Shown piece after piece: positions 44,327-52,676 of a DNA stretch of 64,000 nucleotides. The stretch's first letter is position 1. Every line of letters starts with the position of its first letter. Source of the stretch: an uncultured Lachnospiraceae bacterium (GTDB lineage Bacteria; Bacillota; Clostridia; Lachnospirales; Lachnospiraceae); the NCBI GenBank assembly GCA_910584205.1, contig CAJUAA010000016.1, positions 14,842 through 78,841 of the forward strand, written 5' to 3'. The notes under the pieces are model-generated. The model saw nothing but the letters and a program-made list of their open reading frames with translations, ran no database searches and had not been told where the DNA came from. Made by a program: the position numbers and the translations under genes.

Positions 44327-44740
44327 TTATAAAACCATAAACAGGGTTCCGGCACCGATCAGAACGCAGCCGACCAGTGATTTTACCGTAAACGGTTCAT
44401 GAAGGATAGCAAACGCCAGAAAAAGGGTAATCACAACGCTCAGCTTATCAATCGGCACCACTTTGGAAGCCTCTCCGATCTGCAATGCCCGGTAATAGAA
44501 GAGCCACGACGCACCGGTTGCCAGCCCGGAGAGAATCAGAAATATCCAGCTTTTTTTACTGATTTCTACGATTCCGCCCTGTGTATTTGTCATAAATACC
44601 ATTCCCCAGGCCATGGCAACGACGACCATGGTCCGTATTGCCGTGGCAAGGTTTGAATTAACGCCCTCTATACCAATTTTCGCCAGAATAGAGGTTAGTG
44701 CAGCAAATACAGCAGACAGCAATGCAAATAAAAACCACAT
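44327..44740 (-). CDS. EamA-family transporter, half-size
   Basis: 137-residue membrane protein with one EamA repeat (five helices), against two repeats in most DMT exporters, so it should dimerise as in small multidrug-resistance proteins. ALTSILAKIGIEGVNSNLAT and ASWLFYYRALQIGEASKVVP are typical of EamA. The start at 44740 follows GGGAGG. Substrate unknown. Confidence 0.85.
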   Translation of the reverse strand: MWFLFALLSAVFAALTSILAKIGIEGVNSNLATAIRTMVVVAMAWGMVFMTNTQGGIVEISKKSWIFLILSGLATGASWLFYYRALQIGEASKVVPIDKLSVVITLFLAFAILHEPFTVKSLVGCVLIGAGTLFMVL

Positions 44741-44814
44741 CTGAACCTTCCTCCCATCTTTCATAAACCTTCTCCAATATCTGTCATTTTTTGCGCCATT
44801 TCATCCCGATCCCG

Positions 44815-44870
44815 TTCTCCCGGCATTGGTATTGTTACCGGAAAACCCCGGTCCTATTCCCGAACCTGGT
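44815..44870. repeat. Second copy of an intergenic repeat also at 36657-36708
   Basis: TTCTCCCGGCATT is identical in both, then six extra bases here, then GTTACCGGAAAACCC identical again, and about 22 further bases 65-80% alike. The copy at 36657 forms a perfect terminator hairpin; here the palindrome has decayed. Confidence 0.6.
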
Positions 44871-44923
44871 TCCGGCCCCCGGAACTCCTGAACACAAAAA
44901 CCAGGATTCATGTTCTGCTGTCA

Positions 44924-45592
44924 TCAGAAAGTGGCCAATCCCATATGCTCTTTTCTATGATCCGCACGTTCTACAATCACCTCTGCAGCTGTATGGTGAT
45001 GAATGGCATAATACAGCTTATTCTGAACTATGACAAAAAACGTCTTAGATGTAGATGCTGTAGGAGAATAGTCCACTGCCGTTGCATAAATATCCGTTAT
45101 TTTTTGATAGAATTTCCTCTCGCTTGCGCGAATTTCCCTGATTTCATCAAGTAAATGTTCAAAATATTCCTCATCAAATATCTGCCCATTTTCAAGGCGT
45201 TTTTTATCCAGCACATACCCCTGAATCGTAAAGGTCTTTAACACCTTTGTTGCCCACTGCCTGAACCGGGTTGCCCGAATGGAATTAATTCGGTAACCCA
45301 CAGAGATAATCGCGTCAAGATTATAAAATTTCATCCTGTATTTTTTACCATCAGAAGCAGTTGCCGAGGATTCCTCGGTAACTGCTTCTGCATCTAGCTC
45401 TCCGCTGGAAAAAATATTTTTTAAATGTAAACTAATATTATCCGTTGAACAGTCAAACAGCTGCGCCATGCTCTTTTGTGTCAGCCATACGTCTTCATCG
45501 TGCACTCTGACCTCAATGCCATCTTCCCCATTCTGTTTGGTAAACACAAGGAAATCAGAAGTACTGTTTCTGATCTGTATTTTCTTATCCAT
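44924..45592 (-). pseudogene. RhuM-family protein, truncated
   Basis: 222 residues of a RhuM (virulence-associated) family protein. The N-terminal part VWLTQKSMAQLFDCSTDNIS is helix-turn-helix like and YNLDAIISVGYRINSIRATR is the family hallmark. Full-length members have about 330 residues and continue after EHMGLATW; here the frame stops right after HMGLATF, so about one third is missing. The start at 45592 follows GGGTGA. The family is found in plasmid and phage regions and sometimes with toxin-antitoxin genes; function unknown. Confidence 0.75.
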
Positions 45593-45596
45593 CAAA

Positions 45597-45797
45597 TCAC
45601 CCAATCCCATTTATGACAATCAATTCTGTCAATGTCGCAAAAAGGCAAATTGCTTCCAACTTCTTGTCTTCGTATTTCTTACTGACATCAATCGACATAC
45701 CCTCCTGCTTATAATAGGAACGCAGCATTTCCACAAGAAGAAAAAGCTGCCCTGCCTCATTCTCTCCTTTTTCCTTATGAAATTGTTTAACTGCCAT
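45597..45797 (-). CDS. Small protein upstream of rhuM, 66 aa
   Basis: Not recognised. 66 residues, helical: AVKQFHKEKGENEAGQLFLL followed by VEMLRSYYKQEG and a hydrophobic LFATLTELIVINGI tail. AGGAG lies 7 bases before the ATG at 45797. It ends 4 bases before the RhuM start, so the two were translated together. Confidence 0.6.
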   Translation of the reverse strand: MAVKQFHKEKGENEAGQLFLLVEMLRSYYKQEGMSIDVSKKYEDKKLEAICLFATLTELIVINGIG

Positions 45798-45826
45798 TTT
45801 CAATCTCCTGGCAAAATCAAAGAAAT

Positions 45827-46467
45827 TCAGCTTACCATCATTTTCGTTCTTGCTCCCATTCCCTGCCTGTTTGTGAAATTTTTTTCTAAAACCTCCGTTC
45901 CTGTCAAAACAGCGTTAATCTCATAATAGCCAATGAACCCATACAAATCCTGAATAAATCCACCCCAATCAATTCTTTCCAAATCCATATCCATTTGGTT
46001 GTGCAAAGCCTCAAACAATGCCCACGGATCGTTATTCCTCTGAGGATATTGAGTTTGAAACAGATAATTGATCCAGCCGATATATGTCTGCGAAGTTACG
46101 ACGTCTCCATTTACCATCGCCACAGTCGGTCCATCTATATACAAACTCTCCAAAACATATGCTGCAACAACAACCCTGTGAAACTCCCGCCATCCAATCT
46201 TTTCGCTCCACACATATCCCCCTTTCGAACTAAACCCCGCATTTTCCCAACAATCGTCTTCAAAATAATTATAATAAAAATCCATACCATAATCATGCAT
46301 GGAAGCTTTTTTAATTGTCACCGCCTTTTTCCCGCACAATCGTACCTGTTCCATTTCCATCATTCCACCCATTTGAAACAATTTTTCGATGCGGACTTTG
46401 AATTCTTTCTTTTTTCATCCGGTATCCCCGCTCCTGCCTTATGAAACAACGTTGCAAATGTTCCCAT
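45827..46467 (-). pseudogene. Frameshifted hypothetical gene following the AbiEi-type gene
   Basis: Two overlapping frames join into one ~213-residue protein. The 5-prime part starts at 46467 (MGTFATLFHKAGAGIP) with GGGGAG before it and runs to a run of six A bases near 46408; the protein then continues one frame over as KKEFKVRIEKLFQMGG and ends at 45827. The total length of 641 bases is one short of a multiple of three, consistent with loss of one A in the run, a sequencing error, or slippage. Later parts (ASMHDYGMDFYYNYFEDDCW, YIGWINYLFQTQYP) match no family I know. It follows the AbiEi-like gene directly. Confidence 0.65.
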
Positions 46468-46468
46468 G

Positions 46469-47059
46469 TCAGTTTTCTCCCCGCATAATATTCTTAATAT
46501 TGTCTTTAAGCAGCTTGTCATATCCTGATATCCGCTCATATTGTTCCGTTTGCACTTTCATACAATCGAAAACTTCTATCACGGACTCATCTTTTAAACG
46601 CACCATATCACAAATACTTCGTTCAATATTATAAATATTGTATTTTCCAAATTTCGTTTCTATCTTCTTTATTCCATACGGAAAATGACTGCTCGAAAAA
46701 TAGTGTCTTTCTATCGGAAACTTCATTTTTATCACGCTGCGGTCTGTACGCTCCGTTGCAACTGCTAAAACATCCGGTTCTGATTCGATAAGTCCTTGAT
46801 AATAGCATGCACTTTTCATAGCTATCACTGCCCGGGGAGCACTTAAGCACACTTCAATACATTTATAATCATCCGGCTTTTTATGCCCGCATTGCAGCAT
46901 CCAGTAACAACCATGACATATTTTCTCAAGATAATTCTCTTCTGTCAAAACTGCTATCTGACGATTAGAAAATCCTTCATCCAGCAGTTCCCTTGTGCTA
47001 ATATATCCGCTGTACCTTCTATATAAACATTCCAGCCTGTAATAAGTCGTAATTCTCAT
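46469..47059 (-). CDS. AbiEi-type antitoxin / transcriptional regulator
   Basis: 196-residue protein with an AbiEi N-terminal winged helix: YSGYISTRELLDEGFSNRQIAVLTEE, then LEKICHGCYWM. AbiEi is the antitoxin and autorepressor of type IV toxin-antitoxin systems whose toxin AbiEii is a nucleotidyltransferase. No AbiEii gene follows; a frameshifted unknown gene occupies its place. The protein itself looks complete (ICDMVRLKDES is conserved). Same transcript as the nonsense-mutated gene upstream. Confidence 0.8.
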   Translation of the reverse strand: MRITTYYRLECLYRRYSGYISTRELLDEGFSNRQIAVLTEENYLEKICHGCYWMLQCGHKKPDDYKCIEVCLSAPRAVIAMKSACYYQGLIESEPDVLAVATERTDRSVIKMKFPIERHYFSSSHFPYGIKKIETKFGKYNIYNIERSICDMVRLKDESVIEVFDCMKVQTEQYERISGYDKLLKDNIKNIMRGEN

Positions 47060-47069
47060 GATACTTTCT

Positions 47070-47384
47070 TTAATCTTCCTCTAATTCTGTTTCTTCCAAT
47101 TCAATTAGAGCCTTCGGCAGCCACTCTCTGTGTATTTCCCCAAGGTTTTTGAATTTTGACTCTGCCTGATCATCTAAATTCATTTCTGTAATAACAACAT
47201 CCGCATATTCCATGCTTATATCGTCTTTATGAAACCATTCTTTATCACCGGTAGGATAATTGAAAAACCTGTGTTGTCCATATATAAAACCATTATCCTT
47301 AAGTCATTCCTGTGCTAAATACACAGAAGAAAAAAGTCTGACTTCCTCATCAACAGGCTCCATTGTTAAGATTCCTATCTTCAT
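47070..47384 (-). pseudogene. Gene with one in-frame stop, upstream of the AbiEi-type gene
   Basis: Reading from 47384, the frame encodes MKIGILTMEPVDEEVRLF and goes on to VYLAQE, then TGA at 47304-47306 (codon 27), then continues as LKDNGFIYGQHRFFNYP to a proper TAA after 104 codons. The TGA most likely arose from TGG (Trp). Family unknown. It ends 10 bases before the AbiEi start, so both were one transcript; loss of this gene may have left the regulator an orphan. Confidence 0.65.
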
Positions 47385-47443
47385 TCTGCTCAACTCTACA
47401 TAGTAATACTTCACTGATTTTCTCCGCTGCATTCACCGGATTC

Positions 47444-47488
47444 GCATTTTTTATTACACATAATAGCATTTTTTGTTACGCATGTCAA
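47444..47488 (-). promoter_or_regulatory. Promoter with direct repeats for the AbiEi unit
   Basis: Minus strand: TTGACA (47483-47488), 17-base spacer, TATTAT (47460-47465). Two direct repeats, GCATTTTTTGTTAC (47466-47479) and GCATTTTTTATTAC (47444-47457), 22 bases apart and differing at one base, flank the -10. They are probable operator sites for autoregulation. Confidence 0.65.
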
Positions 47489-47500
47489 CAAACCATTTCA

Positions 47501-47548
47501 CTACCCCGGTAGGCTGTCCCTCACACACAGCGCCCCGTACCCCGCGTA
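47501..47548 (-). pseudogene. Remnant of a subtilase C-terminus
   Basis: The last codons read GYGALCVRDSLPG then TAG, nearly the same as the end of the intact subtilase at 55503 (GYGALCVENSLPV). Twenty of 21 bases around AGCGCCCCGTACCCC agree. Everything upstream of this fragment is replaced by the accessory segment, so a tandem paralogue was probably lost here. Confidence 0.6.
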
Positions 47549-47728
47549 TGTCAAGTTAATGTCACAAACTTTTTTCACTTTTCCCACGCGAAAATTGCTA
47601 AAACCCGCATAACTTCGTGGGGCGTATGGTTCGCTAATGCTAAGTTGGGACAAAATTGACAGTGGATTAGTGTCAAGTTGAAGCATCCGAAATCACCACC
47701 ACTATTTCTCCAAAATCTCCATTATTTC

Positions 47729-49405
47729 TTAATCTTCTGTGACAACATCGCCGTCATCCATCAATGATAATTGAAAATATTTCACGTCAGAATGCCCTAT
47801 TTTGCCAGAATATTTTATCAAATAAAATTCCAGAATATCTTTAAGGTCATTTGGCCAAGGTGTATTTCTTAGTTCTGCTATATTAAGAGATGCCAATTCC
47901 ATTAAATGCTTTTTCTGATCATTGTTTAGTTTGCAATATAGAGTCTTCCATTTTGTCGTTGTACCATTCTCTTCAAAATATGAACGGAACATAATCAGTG
48001 TCCGGGGCATCGCTAATAGTTCAAAATATTCATCCAGATTATTACCAAATGCCTTATAAAAAAAACTGGACCCAGCTGCCACAACGCCCTTTGTCACCTG
48101 CAGAATCGCAGAAATTGCACGGACTGATTTCTTGCACCAATTAATGCCGATATAAGTGCGATCTGTTTCGCTGATCGGAGAATATTTCATCGGGAATGAA
48201 AAAATCTGAATACCCAATTCCTTATTCAATTCAATGTTGATACGTAAACGTTCATACAAATCTTCCGGCTTATCCTTGTAATTGAACAGAATGTAATTGG
48301 AAATTTCTTTGATACCATGACGATATGCAGTACGTACCGCCTGACAATATACATCCTTTAAATGAATATCATCAAACGCAATACGCAAAGGACGAACCGC
48401 AAGCCGAGCAAGCTGTTCCATAGTTTCGTCATTGATCTTTCTTGCGTCGACACCTTGATTAAAGTCCAAGTAACGTGCTTTTTTTGCTTTGTTACGATAC
48501 TTCTCAATGATCGGAGACAATTCTTTATCATGATCCAGCATATATTGTGCATAGTCAACAGCGTCCTCTGCCCCAATGACAATTTGAAGGAATGTTTCTA
48601 ACATTTCAGCGGATTTAATACGTTTTTTAAAACCATCCAAATATGTAGCCATCTTCTTATTGAGAAAATCTGCTCGGTCTCCATTACGATAACGCATTAT
48701 GACAATATTGTATGCACCAGGATCTACATACTTTGCCCCCCGACCAAATCCCGCTTTACACAAATCATCAACAAGAGACTTCAAATCTGCAGTATTCAGA
48801 ATATTATTATCCAAAAGTAGAAGGTGCTGCTTAGGACCGTATTTTTCGTCAATAGTCCTAATCTGATCAACAATGCTGTTTGTCACATGAAAATGTGGCT
48901 CCAAAATAGGTACCGCACAAAAAGAACAATGGTTCGGACATCCTCTGGTAGTATAAGCAAAATAATTATCGCCGGCAGGGTACTTATAATCAATCTGTTC
49001 CAGAATATCATAATCCAGCGGCAATTCGTCCACATTGATATCGTTACTATCACCAACCACCGAAGTGTCAGTGAACAACCCAGTCAAAATATGAAAACGA
49101 TCAATTCCTGTTGCTTCTACGATTTTCTCCGGCATAAGCGATGCCATAATGCCACCAACATAAAGATCATCAATGTTGTTTACCAGCAATTTATAATGAT
49201 TGATGGTTTTCACATCCACATCAAAATCAAAGGTAAATAGAGTGGTAATATAGATTCTATCCCAAACTTTTTTATCTACACTGTGATCAAAGCCTTTGAC
49301 AAACTGCACCTCATCTCCCAACCTCTTATGGTATGTACTTATTTTCATTAATCCCATTGGAGGATATTTATTTTTATAATTTGGTTCGACTAATAAAACT
49401 CTCAT
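47729..49405 (-). CDS. Radical SAM protein with B12-binding-like N-terminus
   Basis: 558 residues. The N-terminus MRVLLVEPNYKNKYPPMGLM starts like a cobalamin-binding-type Rossmann domain of B12-radical SAM proteins, although the usual D-x-H-x-x-G is not seen. The radical SAM cluster motif is in TTRGCPNHCSFC (C-x3-C-x2-C), followed by LLLLDNNIL. The C-terminal ~250 residues have no known domain. Its ATG overlaps the stop of the GHKL gene (ATGA). In the operon it may make a modification or signal; the substrate is unknown. Confidence 0.82.
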   Translation of the reverse strand: MRVLLVEPNYKNKYPPMGLMKISTYHKRLGDEVQFVKGFDHSVDKKVWDRIYITTLFTFDFDVDVKTINHYKLLVNNIDDLYVGGIMASLMPEKIVEATGIDRFHILTGLFTDTSVVGDSNDINVDELPLDYDILEQIDYKYPAGDNYFAYTTRGCPNHCSFCAVPILEPHFHVTNSIVDQIRTIDEKYGPKQHLLLLDNNILNTADLKSLVDDLCKAGFGRGAKYVDPGAYNIVIMRYRNGDRADFLNKKMATYLDGFKKRIKSAEMLETFLQIVIGAEDAVDYAQYMLDHDKELSPIIEKYRNKAKKARYLDFNQGVDARKINDETMEQLARLAVRPLRIAFDDIHLKDVYCQAVRTAYRHGIKEISNYILFNYKDKPEDLYERLRINIELNKELGIQIFSFPMKYSPISETDRTYIGINWCKKSVRAISAILQVTKGVVAAGSSFFYKAFGNNLDEYFELLAMPRTLIMFRSYFEENGTTTKWKTLYCKLNNDQKKHLMELASLNIAELRNTPWPNDLKDILEFYLIKYSGKIGHSDVKYFQLSLMDDGDVVTED

Positions 49406-50988
49406 TTCTTTTTCACGCTCAGTTCAGATTTTATAGCCTCTCTCAGTTTTTCTGCCGTCTCAGGCTCTTCGTTGAAGAATGTATCAATTACAGTAATAAT
49501 ACGCTGATATAGCTTCCGCTCATCTCGACTATACGAGGTTGGTAAATCATGCTTGGTTGCATAATCAGCATTAATGACTTTCTTATTTAACGAAGTAACC
49601 TTTCTCGCTGCTATCTCCGTCTGCGACAACACTTTCTCAACCGTTTCTTTGCGGTCAACATCAAATGTGCCACGCACTTGCGCATTTCGGACAGTTTTTT
49701 CTTCAACCTCACGCTTCTTAGCAATTTGCTTGAGCTTTTCAGCAATCTGTTCTCTCTTTTCATCAGAGGTAATTGCACCAGAATCAATTTTTTCTTCTAG
49801 TTCCTTCTGTTCTGCATTCAGCTGATTTAAGCGTCTAAGCGCAGACGTTGCTTCAGACATGCCACGACGATACTTCTTATTAATTTCTCCTGCCCACTTA
49901 CTTAGAGCCTGCCTCATTTCATTGTAAATTGCATTAGGCTCGAAATCATCTCTCTGAGAGTTCGGAATCAATTCATTATGCAAAGCATGAATTTCTCCTG
50001 CAAACATACGATTTGCATTATGACCTTCAGAAGGGAAATATTTCACAAATGTGGTGTTATTACCAACTAAAATATTTCCCTTTCGAAAACGTATACCTTG
50101 TACTGCTTCATCCGAAATAATACCTGAAAAATCTGTAAGTGCAAGCCACCCAATATATAAAGGTTTCCCATCGGATGCTTCGGCATACACAAATTCTACA
50201 TCACGGACAGAATCCTTATTCCTTGTTTTGACTTGTTTACCAGTAGACAATGTACGGGAATAAGGCTTATATATGGGAAGTTTTCTTGATCCACGAATTA
50301 TTTTATAGCAGGGTATCGGGCAACGATGTTCACTAAAATAATCCCGTATTTTTTGTGCCTGCGAAAACTGTTGGCTATTAAAGTCAACAGGAGCAGTTTC
50401 GGAAAGGTAACTCCACACAGTATTTTCTTCAAGCAAGCCTGACTCCAAAGGAACACCTATCATTTGTACTTCAAAATAATGTGCATCTTTATCCTCTGGT
50501 TGAGGATCGGCAAAACTGCTGATTGCCTTAAAAGTCTCCATAACATCTGAAGTTTCAGCATTAGACTTTTGGAGAAGTCTCTGCAATTTAACACAATCGC
50601 ATGTCATAACTATCTTTACTTCTTCGCCAAATGTGGAAGTAACAAAATTAACTTCTTTTGCATAAGCCAGACCTGCAAGTCGTCCAATACCTCGAAAACC
50701 TCTCTCGTCCATGCCATTCTTATCAGAATCGCCAATACTCAACAGAATCTTTCTAGTTTTTTCAGCAGGAATACCATAACCATTATCATGAATAATGATT
50801 CTCTGCTTTGCACCATCGATTTCAATATGAATTGCAGCCTCAGATGAAGAAATTACTCCACCCGCAACAGCTTTGTCAATTGAGTCTGTGCTATTTTGAA
50901 TATATTCCCGATAAACATGCATCGGGTTAGAATACATACCTTTGGTAAGTATTTCTAGTAAAAACTTACCAGCAACAGGTTCCCCCAC
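49402..50988 (-). CDS. Hsp90/MutL-like GHKL ATPase
   Basis: 528 residues. N-terminal GHKL ATPase motifs: YREYIQNSTDSID (Asn-box), IIHDNGYGIP (D-x-G-x-G), and GFRGIGRLAGL (G2 box), the order found in Hsp90 and MutL. The middle part is reminiscent of the S5-like domain. Residues ~370-470 form a charged coiled coil (QLNAEQKELEEKIDSGAI). The start is GTG at 50988, one base overlapping the HerA stop (TAGTG). Such clamps change shape on ATP binding; here it may regulate the HerA-NurA machine. Confidence 0.85.
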   Translation of the reverse strand: MGEPVAGKFLLEILTKGMYSNPMHVYREYIQNSTDSIDKAVAGGVISSSEAAIHIEIDGAKQRIIIHDNGYGIPAEKTRKILLSIGDSDKNGMDERGFRGIGRLAGLAYAKEVNFVTSTFGEEVKIVMTCDCVKLQRLLQKSNAETSDVMETFKAISSFADPQPEDKDAHYFEVQMIGVPLESGLLEENTVWSYLSETAPVDFNSQQFSQAQKIRDYFSEHRCPIPCYKIIRGSRKLPIYKPYSRTLSTGKQVKTRNKDSVRDVEFVYAEASDGKPLYIGWLALTDFSGIISDEAVQGIRFRKGNILVGNNTTFVKYFPSEGHNANRMFAGEIHALHNELIPNSQRDDFEPNAIYNEMRQALSKWAGEINKKYRRGMSEATSALRRLNQLNAEQKELEEKIDSGAITSDEKREQIAEKLKQIAKKREVEEKTVRNAQVRGTFDVDRKETVEKVLSQTEIAARKVTSLNKKVINADYATKHDLPTSYSRDERKLYQRIITVIDTFFNEEPETAEKLREAIKSELSVKKK

Positions 50989-52661
50989 TATTTACTACCC
51001 CCTTGATTGTAAGACGGGAAAGGAAATTGAATCTTCAGCAATGTTTTGAAAACAGGATGATGAAGAATCAAATCTCCCTTCTTTAGTCTGGTCATCATAT
51101 TTGCATATACTGTAGGAACAAATTTATAGTCCGGACGGGATACCTCAATAGCATTTGTACGACCATATACATTTGTGCCACAATTGCCTTTGATACGTTC
51201 GTGAATCGCACTTCTAAACTGTTCCGCTGAAAACAGCACAACACCTTCCGATCGACCACGCTCGGTAATATCCAACAAGTTTGCCAACAAAGGAGAATTC
51301 TTACTAGATGTAGAAGGTGCATACTTATTCAATTCGTCAACAAAAATTATGATTCGTTGAGGAACAGGCATTTTACTACTGCGATCATCTTGGTCATAAT
51401 CCCCATGCTTCAAAGAATAGACAGAACGTATAATATCACCGAAAACCAAACACTGCAACTGCTCAGTCAATCCCGCAATATCAACAACCATCATTTCGCC
51501 TCCATTGATATTCAGAACTTCATCAGATAAGTATACTTGATGCTGATCACTTGCCATTGATCTTGAATTGACGAAAACGTCATCATTAATCGAATTATTA
51601 ATTAGACGTTTAAATCTTTGCCAGGATTGCATCAAAATACCTGATGAACGGTTTTTCTCGCTCCCCTTAACACAAAATTCTTTTAATTTTTCTTTAAATT
51701 CATTCCAACTTGAAACATCTTTAAATTCCGATCCAGAATCAATTTGATTCAAAATTGACTCAATGGTGTAATTCGGGTCATCGACATTAGAAAAAAGCAT
51801 ATCTACCTTATCAATATCATGTTCAAAAGTATATACATAATTTGCCGCCTGCTTAGCAGCATACTGCTCAGCCAAATCTTCTCCAGACAGTGCCGTATTT
51901 GCGTACAGCTTATCCTTCTGGCGCCGATAAGGATACAAGTATTTTACATTTTCGAAGGGTTCGCAGGGAATGCCTAACGCATCCCATTCGTCACGCTGTG
52001 ACGAAGTGATTTTCTCATTTGGCTGGTGAACATGAAGCAAATCATCACCTTTGACATTCATAACAATAATAGCAACATCATCTTTGTATTTATACTGTAT
52101 CGCTTTTAGCAAAAACATCACATAACTTGTCTTAGTTGCCAAACCAGAAATGCCAGAAATATTCATATGCGCACCTTCTGGGCCAATCAAAAAATCACCA
52201 TTGTATTTAATAGATACAGGGTCATTACTGCTGGTTTTCATCAATCCAGCAGGAATTGCTGTTCGCTCATCAATGTTATCCAAACCGAGAGCAGTTTCGA
52301 TATCATTGTTATCAGTGGTATAGACAGGAGCCCCTTCAAAAACAGGCATAAAGTTTTCTTTTGTGTTGTGTATAACGGAAACCTTTGCATAAGACAGAGA
52401 AAGTCGTCTGGTCATCGGTATTGTATCCACATTACCGAAGTCAGAAGACACATAATTACTAAGATGACCCGTACCATCTGTAATATGCAAAATATCCTGC
52501 ACCACTCCATAGGTTACGGAATCATCAGTTTTATTCTCAACTCGAACAATATCAAAGGGACTCAAAATGGTATCATCCGAAAGCCAAAACTGAAAATCAT
52601 CACAAGATGACGGATATTTTTCTGTAGCAGAAACTCTGCCAATTAATTTTCTGTTACTCAT
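50988..52661 (-). CDS. HerA-like DNA-translocating ATPase with unusual P-loop
   Basis: 557 residues. A beta-rich N-terminal HAS-barrel-like part (KLIGRVSATEKYP, LSPFDIVRVEN) precedes a FtsK-HerA ATPase core. The P-loop reads GISGLATKTS, where the Gly before the Lys is replaced by Thr. Walker B is RIIIFVDELNKYAP with Asp-Glu, and the later VYGRTNAIEVSRPDY lies where the arginine finger is expected. HerA pumps double-stranded DNA and feeds NurA, which is encoded 15 bases upstream. Confidence 0.85.
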   Translation of the reverse strand: MSNRKLIGRVSATEKYPSSCDDFQFWLSDDTILSPFDIVRVENKTDDSVTYGVVQDILHITDGTGHLSNYVSSDFGNVDTIPMTRRLSLSYAKVSVIHNTKENFMPVFEGAPVYTTDNNDIETALGLDNIDERTAIPAGLMKTSSNDPVSIKYNGDFLIGPEGAHMNISGISGLATKTSYVMFLLKAIQYKYKDDVAIIVMNVKGDDLLHVHQPNEKITSSQRDEWDALGIPCEPFENVKYLYPYRRQKDKLYANTALSGEDLAEQYAAKQAANYVYTFEHDIDKVDMLFSNVDDPNYTIESILNQIDSGSEFKDVSSWNEFKEKLKEFCVKGSEKNRSSGILMQSWQRFKRLINNSINDDVFVNSRSMASDQHQVYLSDEVLNINGGEMMVVDIAGLTEQLQCLVFGDIIRSVYSLKHGDYDQDDRSSKMPVPQRIIIFVDELNKYAPSTSSKNSPLLANLLDITERGRSEGVVLFSAEQFRSAIHERIKGNCGTNVYGRTNAIEVSRPDYKFVPTVYANMMTRLKKGDLILHHPVFKTLLKIQFPFPSYNQGGSK

Positions 52662-52676
52662 ACCTTTGTCTCCTTC

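Noticed and set aside
45827..46469. AbiEii toxin after the AbiEi-type gene
   Set aside because: The frameshifted gene has none of the nucleotidyltransferase motifs of AbiEii.
47549..47700. Insertion sequence with transposase
   Set aside because: Terminal-repeat-like TGTCAA sequences occur, but no transposase frame, whole or broken, could be read.
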